NCBI GenBank assembly: GCA_000729835.1
Contig: JFHB01000040.1
Location: forward strand, 124,001-188,000
Direction: 5' to 3'
DNA length: 64,000 nucleotides
Source: Atkinsonella hypoxylon
Taxonomy: Eukaryota; Ascomycota; Sordariomycetes; Hypocreales; Clavicipitaceae
Each line of letters begins with the position of its first letter. The stretch's first letter is position 1. Below, piece after piece: positions 32,684-43,084 of the stretch. The notes under the pieces were generated by a model. That model saw only the letters and a program-made list of their open reading frames with translations. It ran no database searches and was not told the origin of the DNA. The translations under genes were made by a program, and so were the position numbers.

Positions 32684-34740
32684 TCATAGCTCCCGGTAGT
32701 CGCTGGGTCGGACTCTGCGTTGTTTGTTCTGATGTCGATGAGGGTTGACTGGTTTTCGGAAATATGCCTCGTCGTCGCCCTGTCCATTCATCTGCCCAAA
32801 AGCTTGTCCATTTTGATATCCGTTCATGCCGCCGTTCATGTTTCCCATGTTTGCACCCATCCCTATATTGCCTTGCATGCCATTCATCCCGTTCATGCCA
32901 TTCATACCCGTCATGCCGCCCATGCTGCCCATGCCGCTCATCCCCCCCATTGCTCCCATTCCACTCATATCCCAGCCACCGTTCATGCCACCGTTCATGC
33001 CACCGTTCATGCCACCGAAGCCACCATTCATGTTGCCAAAGGTCGGCATTCCCATCATTGGCATCCCCATTATCGGCATCCCCATGCCCATATTCATATT
33101 AGGGATGCCCATCATGTTAGGCATCCCCATGCCACTGAACATCATGTTGTTCATTCCCATGTTAGGCACCCCATTCATCAGACCATTCATGTTATTCATA
33201 GGGTTCATATTATTTTGCTGTGTCTGCATTGCCTTGGGTCCCTTAGGGATTTTAGGATTCTCTAGTAAGTCTTCGGCAGGGCGCTTTTTCAAATTATCGA
33301 CCTTCAAATCTGACTCTTCTGTCGTCTGCCGCTCCTCTACCTTGTCAACCTGCTTCTCGCTTGGTGATTTGTTCGGAGATTTGACTTTGGCTTCCTGAGT
33401 CTCTGGTGATTTGGTTGTATCTGTCTCCTTCGTTTCGCCATCTGCTTTAGGCTCGTCCTGACTCCCTACATTGTCACTTTTGTCGGCAACCGTATCAGCT
33501 GCCGTCTCCAGGATGTTGGCATCCACCTTGGGCGAAGTAGGCGGCGAAGACTTGGCTATCTCCTTATCTTTCAGATAGTCCTGAATTTGATTCGCAATCT
33601 CGTCATCAGGTTGGAGATCGTCAATTAGAACACCCTCATTTTGACAAGCAGGGCAGATAAAGTCGCTTTCTATGAGAGCATTTGTTATGCAATCATTGCA
33701 AAACGTCGTCTTACAGCACGGTGTCTTCATTGGTTCTATGAACATTTTCTTGTCAATCGAACATTGGAGGCCTCGCTCCTGTAATTCTTTGTCTTCGGCT
33801 TGCGCCTCTTTGTTTGCTGTAGAAGACTTTGTCTTCGCCTGATATTGCTCCCATGATGCCTTGTCCGGCTCAGCGATGACAAAATCTCCCTCAGCGTTGA
33901 CCATGATGCCTGATGGTCGTTTGGATTCATCACCATCTGTTTGAGCCAACACCACAGATTTGTCGACCTTCTGGAGGAACGACCGCGGAATTCCAGTGGT
34001 CCGTTTCACGCGAGGACGGTTGTCGAAATCAGGGTCATCATTAGTTGGACAAAGCTGGATCCAATGCCCTTTGTTACCACATCGATAGCAGATGTATCCA
34101 TTGGGAGGATCATGATCCGGAACGTTTGCTGGTCGTTTTGCACCAGGCTTGAACACTGGGGCTTGGCTGTTTCGTGTTTAGCAATTGTATTCAGATTGAT
34201 ATTCTACGAGTGCAAACCAACTTACTGAGACATCTCTTCTTGTTGAGCAGACCACTGCTCAGTTTGAGCCGCGAACATAGCAGCCATCTTTTCCTCCTCC
34301 GTCATGGCATTGTTCATTTCATTGATTGCAGTGGCACTAGGCTTTGACGAAGATGCTTTGGACTGCTCTTTTCGCCCTGCATTCTTCGCCGAGACCGGCA
34401 TCTTTCCAGACACATATCGCGCAGCCCTGCCAGCCCCAGGTTTTAAGGCCGGCTGGCGGCGGGCAATGACGGTAGTGGATCTGGGTATAATTGTCGTATC
34501 ATCGTCGTATTCTGGAGTCTGTGTCAGCCAGTTTGGAAGTAGCAGCACGGGGTAGAAGCAAAACGTACCTTCACTATTATCATCGGTATAAATGAACAGG
34601 TCGAAGTCTGTACCATCTCCCAAACCACTTTTGTTGATAATTTCACGCTTCAACTCGAAGACCGAGATGCCAGTTCCGTCAAACTCCACTCGTGTGGGTT
34701 CTTTTTGGGACTTGAACTTGAAAAATACTGATGATGCCAT
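32684..34740 (-). CDS. mpe1: Mpe1/RBBP6-like mRNA 3'-end processing factor (DWNN, zinc knuckle, RING)
   Basis: Exons 34740-34569, 34511-34226 and 34166-32684 give 646 residues. The N-terminal DWNN ubiquitin-like domain (1-77) is followed by a CCHC zinc knuckle (CYRCGNKGHWIQLC), a RING/U-box type domain (CSIDKKMFIEPMKTPCC...CNDCI...CPAC), a Lys/Glu/Ser-rich acidic linker, and a Met/Gly/Asn-rich tail of about 130 residues with repeated GMNG units. Mpe1 is a subunit of the cleavage and polyadenylation factor and helps couple poly(A)-site recognition to cleavage. Intron 1 is 57 bases, a multiple of three and free of stops, so retention would add 19 residues at the end of the DWNN domain; the spliced form restores SEEYDDDTTIIPRST, conserved in the family. 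Confidence 0.93.
32826..33220 (-). repeat. Met/Gly/Asn-rich coding repeat in mpe1
   Basis: ATG-GGC-ATG and ATG-AAC-GGC codon words repeat in tandem clusters and encode GMPNM-, GMNGG- and GMNGM-type units in the C-terminal tail of Mpe1. The tail is probably disordered. Confidence 0.85.
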
Positions 34741-36253
34741 TTTCTGATTGTCTTCCACACAATGAATTCCCTGTTACGAGAAGAGGCAATGCGGACAACA
34801 GCGAAGTCAGTACTGTCGAAAATGAGCGCGAGTTGAAAGGGTTATCTTAACCTTCCCTCGCTCGTAGGAGATGAAATCAAAGTTTGAATTGTTTCTTTGT
34901 GTGCTAGTGGCACCACTTAGTCTGTGCTTGCGTATTTTTTTCCCTCTCTTGCTATATCTTTTTTTTTTCTCAGTGCTCTTGCTACGCACTCGAGTGCTTT
35001 TGAGGCCAAGTTGGGAAAAATAAATAGTCAATTCTGATGTACTTGAAGAAAATGACAAACGTTATAAAGGTCAGGGGAAATGAACACGAAAAGGTACAAC
35101 AAGGCATATGCCTGCAGGAAATGCAGCCCGAAAGGTCCCCCTAGCTCCCTTCGCAGTAAAGACACCCTCTGCACCACAAAGAACTTCTCGAGTCAGCCAA
35201 ATACCTTGTCTCTAGATATCCTTGCAGAATGCAAATAGAAAAAGGCGATAATTGAAAGTTCGAGCCGGCTTATAGTGGTTGAGCAGATTGTGTTCGATCA
35301 CGCAAATGGACGCCACGGGACGTGCACTATCCGCGTGAGCTGCTCAGAGTATCACAGACTGCGCAGAACCCTGACCTTCGAAATAAAAGGAGCGATCGAT
35401 GAGTGGAGTGGCGCTCAAAGCCAGGCAGATGCACGGACAACAGCCAGTCGACGACGAGGACGGCTTTTGATAGAAGCCGGTGATGGGTTGGTGATGGTGA
35501 CAGAGGAGAAAAGCTGCTCGAATGAAAGGGGAGTAGGCTCCAACAAGCGGCAGGGGGATATGGAAAATAGAGAGGCCGGAACCCGTGCAGGACATGGGTT
35601 AGAATTCCAAATATATAATTGGCTAGTCTTTTGAAATGTGTCTCCCGTATAGATGATTGGCTCAGCAAATTTGTGGCTAAACCTATCCTGGTGGCGGGCA
35701 GCTGGTATCCCACCAATGCAACCCAAGTCAGTGGGGCCTCCTTGGACTCAAGCAATGTCCATTCTTGACAGCTAGCCATCTGACTCGTTAATAGAGACAT
35801 GGCGACTCCTTACAAGTTAACTATAAATAACCTTTCTATACAATTGTTTTACCTTGGTGTGTCTTTATTTTTAAAACAGTTTCTATTAATATTTCGAACA
35901 TCGTGAAGAGGGTCCTGGGCTACGATGTCTCACTTTAAAAAGGCAGAGGCCTGCCTACCCTGCCTGTATCAGTCAGCAGGTCTCCATTGGCTGCCGTGAA
36001 TAACCGTTCTACCACTCCAAGCACCTTTCCGAAATACCAGCTCCCCCACCTGTTCTGGGAGGGCTATCATGTACAACAAAGTGTGATGCCCCGCACCATT
36101 CTGCACCAGGCGTTGTCCTGTCGTCTTCCTACAACTGGCCAAAGACGATATCTTCCTCTCAATTTCTTCTCGTCCATTTTCCAAACTCAAGAGAAGGTTC
36201 ATCGCCCTCGCTCATATATAACAGACTCTATCCGGGCTCACCAAGCAAGAAAG
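34741..36253. other. Intergenic between mpe1 and dug1 (divergent)
   Basis: No gene is supported. T-rich tracts occur near 34935-34970. Bases 35800-35900 are AT-rich. The segment from 35987 is open in frame with dug1 but does not look conserved. Confidence 0.5.
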
Positions 36254-37740
36254 ATGGCTCCACAACTGGACGGTTACTTCAAGCAGGTAGATGACTCTGC
36301 CAACGCCTTCATCGAGCGTCTTGGCAAGGCTGTGGCCATTCCCTCCATCTCCGCCGAGGACGCCCGCCGCCCTGATGTTGTACGTATGGGTGAATGGCTC
36401 GGCAATGAGCTGAAGACTCTCGGTGCTGAGGTCGAGCTTCGCCCCCTCGGTAAACAGCCACATAAGGAACACCTCGACCTTCCTCCTGTTGTTCTCGCCC
36501 GCTACGGAAACGATAAGAATAAGCGAACAATCCTCGTATACGGACACTATGACGTCCAGCCCGCCGAAAAAAGCGACGGTTGGGCCACCAATCCTTTCGA
36601 ACTCGCCGTCGATGAGAAGGGTCGCATGTTCGGTCGTGGCGCAACTGATGATAAGGGTCCCGTCTTGGGATGGCTCAATGCCATTGAAGCTCACCAGAAG
36701 GCGGGTCTTGAGTTCCCCGTGAATCTGCTCATGTGCTTTGAGGGAATGGAAGAGTATGGATCAGAGGGTCTTGAAGATTTTATCAAGGCTGAGGCTAAGA
36801 AGTACTTCGCTGACACGGACGCTGTCTGTATTTCCGACAACTACTGGCTTGGTACCGAAAAGCCCTGCTTGACTTACGGTCTGCGAGGCTGCAGCTACTA
36901 CTCGGTTGAGGTTTCCGGCCCCGGTGCCGATTTGCATAGTGGAGTCTTTGGTGGCACCGCTCAGGAGCCCATGACTGACCTTGTCCGTCTTTTGGGCTCG
37001 TTGGTAGACACTAACGGCAAGATTCAGATCCCTGGTATCATGGAACAGGTTGCACCGGTTACCAAGGAAGAAGAGGCCCTGTACGATGGTATCTCTTTCA
37101 CTATGGACAACATTTTCGAGTCATTGGGAAGCAAGACCACCATTCATGACGATAAGAAGAATACTCTGATGGCTCGTTGGAGATTTCCTTCCTTGTCGAT
37201 CCACGGTATTGAAGGCGCCTTCTCAAGCCCCGGAGCCAAGACTGTCATTCCCGCCAAGGTTATCGGCAAGTTCTCTATTCGAACAGTTCCCAATATGGAT
37301 ATTGACACTACCAACAACCACGTTTATAAATATGTAGAAGAGCAGTTTGCCAAGCTGAACAGCAAGAACACAATGAAGGTCTATGCCCAACATACAGGCA
37401 AATGGTGGGCAGCATCACCCAAGCATTGGAATTTTTCGGCTGCTGCTAAGGCTACGGAGCGTGTCTGGGGCGTCCAGCCTGACTTTACCCGTGAGGGTGG
37501 GAGGTGAGCGAACATGCGTGACTTGGGTAGAGACTATACATACTAACATTGTCGCGTAGCATTCCGATTACTTTGACATTCGAGGAGGCCACGGGCAAGA
37601 ACGTGCTCCTGTTGCCCATGGGCAGCTCCACTGACGGCGCCCATTCAATTAACGAGAAGCTGGACAAGCGCAATTACATTGAAGGAATCAAACTGCTAGG
37701 TGCTTACCTGCACTACGTGGCAGAGGAGGAACAATCATAA
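36254..37740 (+). CDS. dug1: Dug1-type Cys-Gly metallodipeptidase (M20 family)
   Basis: Exons 36254-37503 and 37560-37740 give 476 residues. The enzyme is a cytosolic zinc/manganese dipeptidase that splits Cys-Gly and helps glutathione breakdown. M20 landmarks: GHYDVQPAEK (metal His and catalytic Asp), GRGATDDKGP (bridging Asp), MEEYGSEGL (catalytic Glu and metal Glu), CISDNYWLG (metal Asp), DLHSGVFGG in the dimerisation lid, and DGAHSINEKLDKRNYIEG (last metal His) in exon 2. The frame is open upstream to 35987, which would add 89 residues; ATG 36254 is preferred because MAPQLDGYFKQVDD fits the family start. The intron has a TACTAAC branch point. Confidence 0.95.
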
Positions 37741-39228
37741 AGGGCACACAGAGCTTAGTAAAAGGAAAACGCCAAGGGTAGCAGGCTGCTCTGGTTTGTC
37801 AGCATAGAGCCTTTGGGCTATCAAATATTTCCGTCTTCCCATCTTATGGTCCTGATGTTTCAACTGTGCATTAATCCCTCCTTCTGTTGGTAAATACGGG
37901 GTAACGTTGATTCATGTCGTTCGTCAAAGGTACTGCCAGCATGCAGAATGTCAGGTCTTTTGCTGTGCTTTGTGACACGTTGGCAGGTTTAAGCCGGAGG
38001 TTCTAGGGTTCAAGGACGGTGATATGAGCAAGACTTTGCAATCACGGCCATGTCGAAATGTCACACATACCGCACGTCCATCAACCGCGCTCCAAGGCTC
38101 CAGGGCTGGATGTAGTGGGATCAGGCGACCGATTCCTTATTAGGAAGAGACTCTGGTTGCCTGGCAGAGCTGGCTGGCCTGTGGCTTGGGGCGTCATGCC
38201 TAGTGACGTTTCCATGCTTTTTTTTACCTTTACCTCTACCGGACATGGCATGCATTGGGTCTTTAGCTGACTACGGAATACACCTGCCTAAGCCTAATAT
38301 AATAGGGTCTTTATTTAGTAATACTCTAGGTACCTAGCTGGTGGGCCAAGCAGGATGAAGGGGTCTCAAAGGTACTTCAGCTGACGGGCGAACATCCGCA
38401 TGATAGAAGTATCGCTCAATTCCAGATGTACAAAGAAATACATCGCATAGTTATATTGCAGCTATTATGCGCTTAGAGCTACCTACCTAGGTAGGTAGTT
38501 GACGTGGCTGTTCAGAGGTACCAGCAAAGTTTCAGAGGTTGGGTGCTGCCTTGACACACCTAAAGGAATAGCGCCTGGCAAAACATATGCCTGCCCTGCC
38601 GAATGACCCTCGCTAGACCGGCTTGTCTGAACACTCCGCTAGACCCGCCTCAACGAGAGTGAACTCATGCTGCTGTGCTCTCTCTAGCGACGTCGAATTA
38701 CGTCGTAATCATTGCAACTGGTGGGTACAAGGTGATTTGAAGCCAAGATTGCTAAGTTACCTCATAGTAGAAAGAATTGTCGAGCCAAGTCTACTCTTCT
38801 CCTTCGCATGTCACACGTACTGTCTCAGCAATTTCCTAGCGCCATTAGAGCGACGTCGCCAACGGGTACTAGCTCTCTTCCTTTGGCCATGAGGGGTGCG
38901 GCGGTCATGTCACTGGCTCATGTGAGTGTTCGAGCGGGCACAACCTTCATCAAAGCCCAATCAATGTGTTGAGCGGTGACTAGACTTGATACTACTACCA
39001 CTCTAATACTGATACGGTGACGGCGGCGGCGGCGTCCTTACGTCTCCTATTCACCGTCTTGCTGGAACCTATATATACATACTCTTGACGACGTCAGCCT
39101 CTGGTAGACTGCATTGCTCATGGTTTTGCCTACCGAGTTACTTACTAGGTAGGTAGGTATCCAGCCTGACGCTGTACTACAGAATAGCGGCCTCGAGTGC
39201 CTCGGTCAAGGCGCTGAACAAGGGGACC
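37741..39228. other. Intergenic with second palindrome copy
   Basis: No gene is supported. The region contains CTAGGTACCTAG near 38327, the 20-bp palindrome at 38479-38498, a GGCGGCGGC run near 39021-39032 and CTAGGTAGGTAGG near 39147. Confidence 0.5.
38479..38498. repeat. 20-bp perfect palindrome, copy 2
   Basis: Identical to the palindrome at 13985-14004 (CTACCTACCT joined to its reverse complement). It is intergenic, 0.73 kb upstream of the Yippee gene. Confidence 0.95.
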
Positions 39229-40017
39229 ATGACGCGCCGACGAAGCAACACAAGTATCTCAGCAATGCGACCAGTTTTCCCCGACTATTTGCTTTCGAGC
39301 TTCAACTTCATTTTTCATCGTCGGCGATCAGCATCTAGTGCCTCATCTGCGTCCTGTTCTAGTGGTGCCACTTCGCCGTCTTCATCAGCAAGTACCACGC
39401 CGGCAAGCAGTCCTCCACGTCATAACCCCATCAGCAAGCACGGTGATTCGAAGAAGCTCTTCTCCCCACGCTTATCGCGAACCGCGCCTGACATACTGCG
39501 CTGCTCTACATGCTCTACAGACATAGCGTTAGCAGCACAAATCATCTCCAAGGGCTTTACCGGCAGATACGGCCGTGCTCTTCTCGTTGCACCACCGTCC
39601 CCGGCCGAGCAGACTCTGTTGAACATTCGGATCGGACGAAGCGAGGACAGGCATTTGGTTACGGGGTGGCATGTTGTCGCTGATATAAGCTGCGCAATGT
39701 GTTCTCGAAAACTAGGCTGGAAATACGTTGACGCGAAGGAGCAGTCACAAAAGTACAAGGTGGGAAAATATATCTTGGAGACGGAGCGAGTCAAGACGCA
39801 CCGTAGCTGGGAGGACTTTGCTGTAGAAGACCTCGACCTCATCGACGAGGAAGCTAGCGATGATGGTGGTGCGAGGGCGCGTTCTAAGATTGATAAAATT
39901 GTGTTTGACTCTGATAACGATGAAGAGTGTGAAGATATCTTTGCTGGAAAGTGGGATGCTGCGACGGTGGCCAAGAGGCGCAGCCAGTCTATCGCGAGGG
40001 ACAGAACGTGGCATTGA
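39229..40017 (+). CDS. Yippee-family zinc-binding protein
   Basis: Intronless, 262 residues. The Ser-rich N-terminus (residues 31-65) is followed by a Yippee/Mis18-type zinc domain at about 88-195. It has two CxxC pairs (C92/C95 and C155/C158) spaced as in the family, and the blocks LLVAPP, GWHVVADISC and KLGWKYVDAKEQSQKYKVGKYILE. Yippee proteins are small, widely conserved and poorly understood, with roles in growth and stress in fungi. The C-terminal 70 residues are acidic then basic, beyond the usual domain. An open frame with no intron is a little unusual but nothing is broken. Confidence 0.87.
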   Translation: MTRRRSNTSISAMRPVFPDYLLSSFNFIFHRRRSASSASSASCSSGATSPSSSASTTPASSPPRHNPISKHGDSKKLFSPRLSRTAPDILRCSTCSTDIALAAQIISKGFTGRYGRALLVAPPSPAEQTLLNIRIGRSEDRHLVTGWHVVADISCAMCSRKLGWKYVDAKEQSQKYKVGKYILETERVKTHRSWEDFAVEDLDLIDEEASDDGGARARSKIDKIVFDSDNDEECEDIFAGKWDAATVAKRRSQSIARDRTWH

Positions 40018-41314
40018 ACGCGGTGTTCAAGCTTTGTTTCATGGCGTTGTGGAGCAAGACACATAAGTTTTTGAAACGAAATTTCAGGGTTACTGACATT
40101 TGGATTCAAGGGTTACAGTATATTACAGGAATAGCATTTGGCTTGTAGGATGAATAATACCCGGTTGACTTTTCCTTACTATAACCACGACCATGAAATC
40201 CTGCATCCTACACAGATTGTGTAAGTGATTATTTGTATCGACTACGATTTTCGGTCTAAAGCACGGATCCGCGGCTACGACACCAATTCTTAACTGCATT
40301 TTGAACATGTGGTGGACTGTGCCCAGGAGTCAGGCGGAACGTTGGTTGGGGATGACCCGATAAGAGAACAGTACAACCAGTTCATGGCTACGGAGGACAA
40401 TTCGGGTAACTAAAGCGTGATGAGAAGGAGCGGAATGAAATTTGCCAAAGCACGGCAGGTGGGAGGCTTGCGTGTTTATTACGCTGTATGCATTTGCGCG
40501 CAGAGAGAATGATGACGTGCTTCTCGCTTCACTACTGCAACTCTCTGCAGCCGAGATGGCGTATCGATGGGTTGCTCATCAATCAGCACTAAATCGAGGC
40601 AAAGGCGATGCGCTCATTGTTGGAGCCAGCAGCCCTGACGTAACCTCAACATGACGAGTACTTTGTCAATAAGAATATCGTCATGAGTCTTTTGATTGGA
40701 CATAACGGTGATATGAGCAAATTGACGTTCTAGCTCTTATACAAGAGAACCGCAAAACATCCTCGTTTTACATGAATTTGTATCATTCTTTGTATCAAAA
40801 TCTCAAAGTCCAGTTAAGAAACTACCCCTTTGCGTGCGCCATCTTTCTTTTCTCTACTGGTGACATCTCTTGGCTGTCCAAAACCCAAAGAGTCAGTTTT
40901 TTTCTCCGGAAAGTACCGGTAGCGCGGTATGAGCCACGCCGCGATGGAAAGAACCGTCCAAATGTATATTCTATAAAACAAAAACTGACTGATTCAATAA
41001 TGGTCGAAAAGGTAGCTGGAGGATAATCATTGCTGCAGTCAATCACGGCACGCCGTCTCGGGTCCCCGAGTGGCTTCAGGCGTGGGAGGTAGGTACCCTC
41101 ACCCGCGAAGTTATCCGTGAGATAAACCACAAAGGTTCTTCCACAGCTCTCATTCTCGACTAGCAAATCCCAGTTGTAATTTCAAACCTGCCACTCTAAT
41201 AAACAATTTATGCTCACCAGGCGAACATTCGAATCATCGCTTGCGGAGCAACGATGAAGGGGCAAAGTCAATTGTGGGGTATATATAAAAATAATAGGAG
41301 AAACAGTAATGAAT
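40018..41314. other. Intergenic between Yippee gene and tRNA
   Basis: No gene supported. Confidence 0.45.
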
Positions 41315-41401
41315 GGGGAAATAGTGTAGGGGTTATCGCGTCTGCTTTGCATTAATCGTAGTGCTTGCAGAAGGTCCGGGGTTCAATTCCCCGTTTCTCC
41401 A
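41315..41401 (+). tRNA. tRNA-Ala (anticodon TGC) with 14-nt intron
   Basis: The acceptor stem GGGGAAA pairs with TTTCTCC, followed by A. Again G3:U70 is present. The anticodon stem is TCTGC/GCAGA with loop TT-TGC-A, interrupted after position 37 by a 14-base intron (41352-41365). T arm: CGGGG-TTCAATT-CCCCG. An ATTTTTA tract follows at about 41412 as terminator. It is the second intron-bearing tRNA-Ala in the window. Confidence 0.9.
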
Positions 41402-42546
41402 TATAACGAGAATTTTTACTGGCTGGAACCACGTCTTTTTACCCTATTAGCTTATGAAATCTCACGTGATCTTTTTATTGGATTAATTTTTTCTTCTATT
41501 GAAGAAAATAGGCAGTAGGAGGGGCAACTTCATTGTCGCCCAAAAACTGTCCCCATTATCTCGACATAAGGGCCCGTGACCATCTGCAATGTGCAACGAG
41601 GAACTACTAGTTCTGTGAGTCATAAAACTTTGTTCTAGTGAAATCCAGCAGAAAATCGTCTCTTCCATTTTCATACATTATTTTAAACCGTCGTGTGTCG
41701 TAGAAACTGTTATGTGTAAAATTAGCCTGATATGGTTGCAACGACTAACTGCTTATTTAGTCCAAGGCAACGCCAGAAGTCAATCACGCGCAAGTAAACA
41801 TGTTGTATGTAGTGTGGACTCAGGACAGCGGCATGATAAGGAACCGTTTCAAAGAATGAAAAAAGGACACCGAGTTACTATGTACAATCCTTTATTCTTT
41901 TCCTTGCTTTATATGGGCTTTTGACAATAGATTGCAAAGAACACTTTTTAAGTTGGGGTGTTCTCTATCCGCACTTTAAGTCAAATCTAACTCCGGTTTG
42001 CTGACGTGCTGACGTGATAACATACATACACGTTGAGCCCGAGATATGCTGTAGAGAGAACCAGTCATGTGAATTAGCAATAGAGGCATAAAGTGCTTTG
42101 GACTTGATACGACCGCTCACAAGGTGTGATGAGTTCGGGCAAACTGGCTGGATCAGTTGCGTTCGTGGTGGGACAGCTTTTTGCGGTGGCGCACGGAATG
42201 GGCGGCATAGCAACTAAAGCGTGGCGCCGCGAAACCTTGACAGAGAACGGGTTCCTATTATGTGCAACGCTGATGATGTATGACACAGAGTGCAAGACCC
42301 ACCTACCTACCGTAGGCATCTTCCTCAGGCAAGACCTACCTTTTGTGTTTTGTGTCTTGTGTTTTGTGTTTTGTCACAAGGAACAAGCCGTCTGGTAGTA
42401 TTATCGTGGGTGCTGGTTCGGGGCAAGCGCAATGCTGTTTGAACACCCGCCCAAGCACCGCTTTGCCAGTGCTCGCCAGTCTGTCGACTGACTATCAAGA
42501 GCGGGGTGACAGCTGCAGGATATCGTCACCGCTTTCCCAGTAGTGT
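41402..42546. other. Intergenic, AT-rich then mixed
   Basis: No gene supported. A TGTGTTTTGTGTCTTG repeat lies near 42343-42372. Confidence 0.45.
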
Positions 42547-42835
42547 CTAGTCATGGCCATGGTCTTCTCTTGCATAATTCTGGAGGGGCTGGTCTCGCCA
42601 CATCGAGGCAAACTTGTCCTTGACATAGTTTTTTCTTCCGTGCAGCTCAATTGGAAACTTGACATCGTGAATCGCCTCTTGCAGAGCCTGGATTTGCTCA
42701 TCCCTTGTTTCAAGTTTGAGGCACCGAAGAAACACGTCAACTTGTTAGATTGCCCGCTATCTAGTACTAGACGACCGACCCCTCGTGAAACCCCACTACC
42801 CTGTTGACAGCGTTGGTGAACGCCATCATACCCCG
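42547..42835 (-). CDS. Possible small gene, unrecognised, incomplete at the 5' end
   Basis: Bases 42740-42547 encode a protein-like stretch (VDVFLRCLKLETRDEQIQ, then a part with FPIELHGRKNYVKDKF and MWRDQPLQNY) ending in TAG. A good intron, GTAGTG donor to CTAACAAG acceptor, would join it to an upstream segment reading YCLESGYDGVHQRCQQ in the correct phase, at about 42835-42795. No start codon was found in phase upstream, so either a further exon exists or the gene is broken. The family is not recognised. Charged and aromatic spacing suggests real coding rather than chance. The coordinates of the 5' part are approximate. Confidence 0.3.
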
Positions 42836-43084
42836 ACTCCAGGCAATACTGACGGAGCCGGAACCTTATTCTAGCTCAATTTTGTTGTCCCCGTGACGCG
42901 CATGGTCTGGCCTCAGCCCCCTTCGTCTCCTTGTTACTCCAGAACCCCTTTCTTGAAACAGCTGCTCTTTGAGATCAGGAAGCAGACGCTCCCAAGAGTA
43001 TTTTGACAAACTCAAACTGCTCAACCGCCATCAAGTCGGTATCGTGACGAGACAGCGGCATCGACCATCCTTACTATCTGCACA

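Noticed and set aside
32720..33398. His- or Pro/Met-rich plus-strand frames
   Set aside because: They are antisense shadows of the Met/Gly-rich tail of mpe1.
35987..36253. 89-residue N-terminal extension of Dug1 (possible presequence)
   Set aside because: Open by chance; no clear targeting helix, and the family start fits the ATG at 36254. Kept only as a remark.
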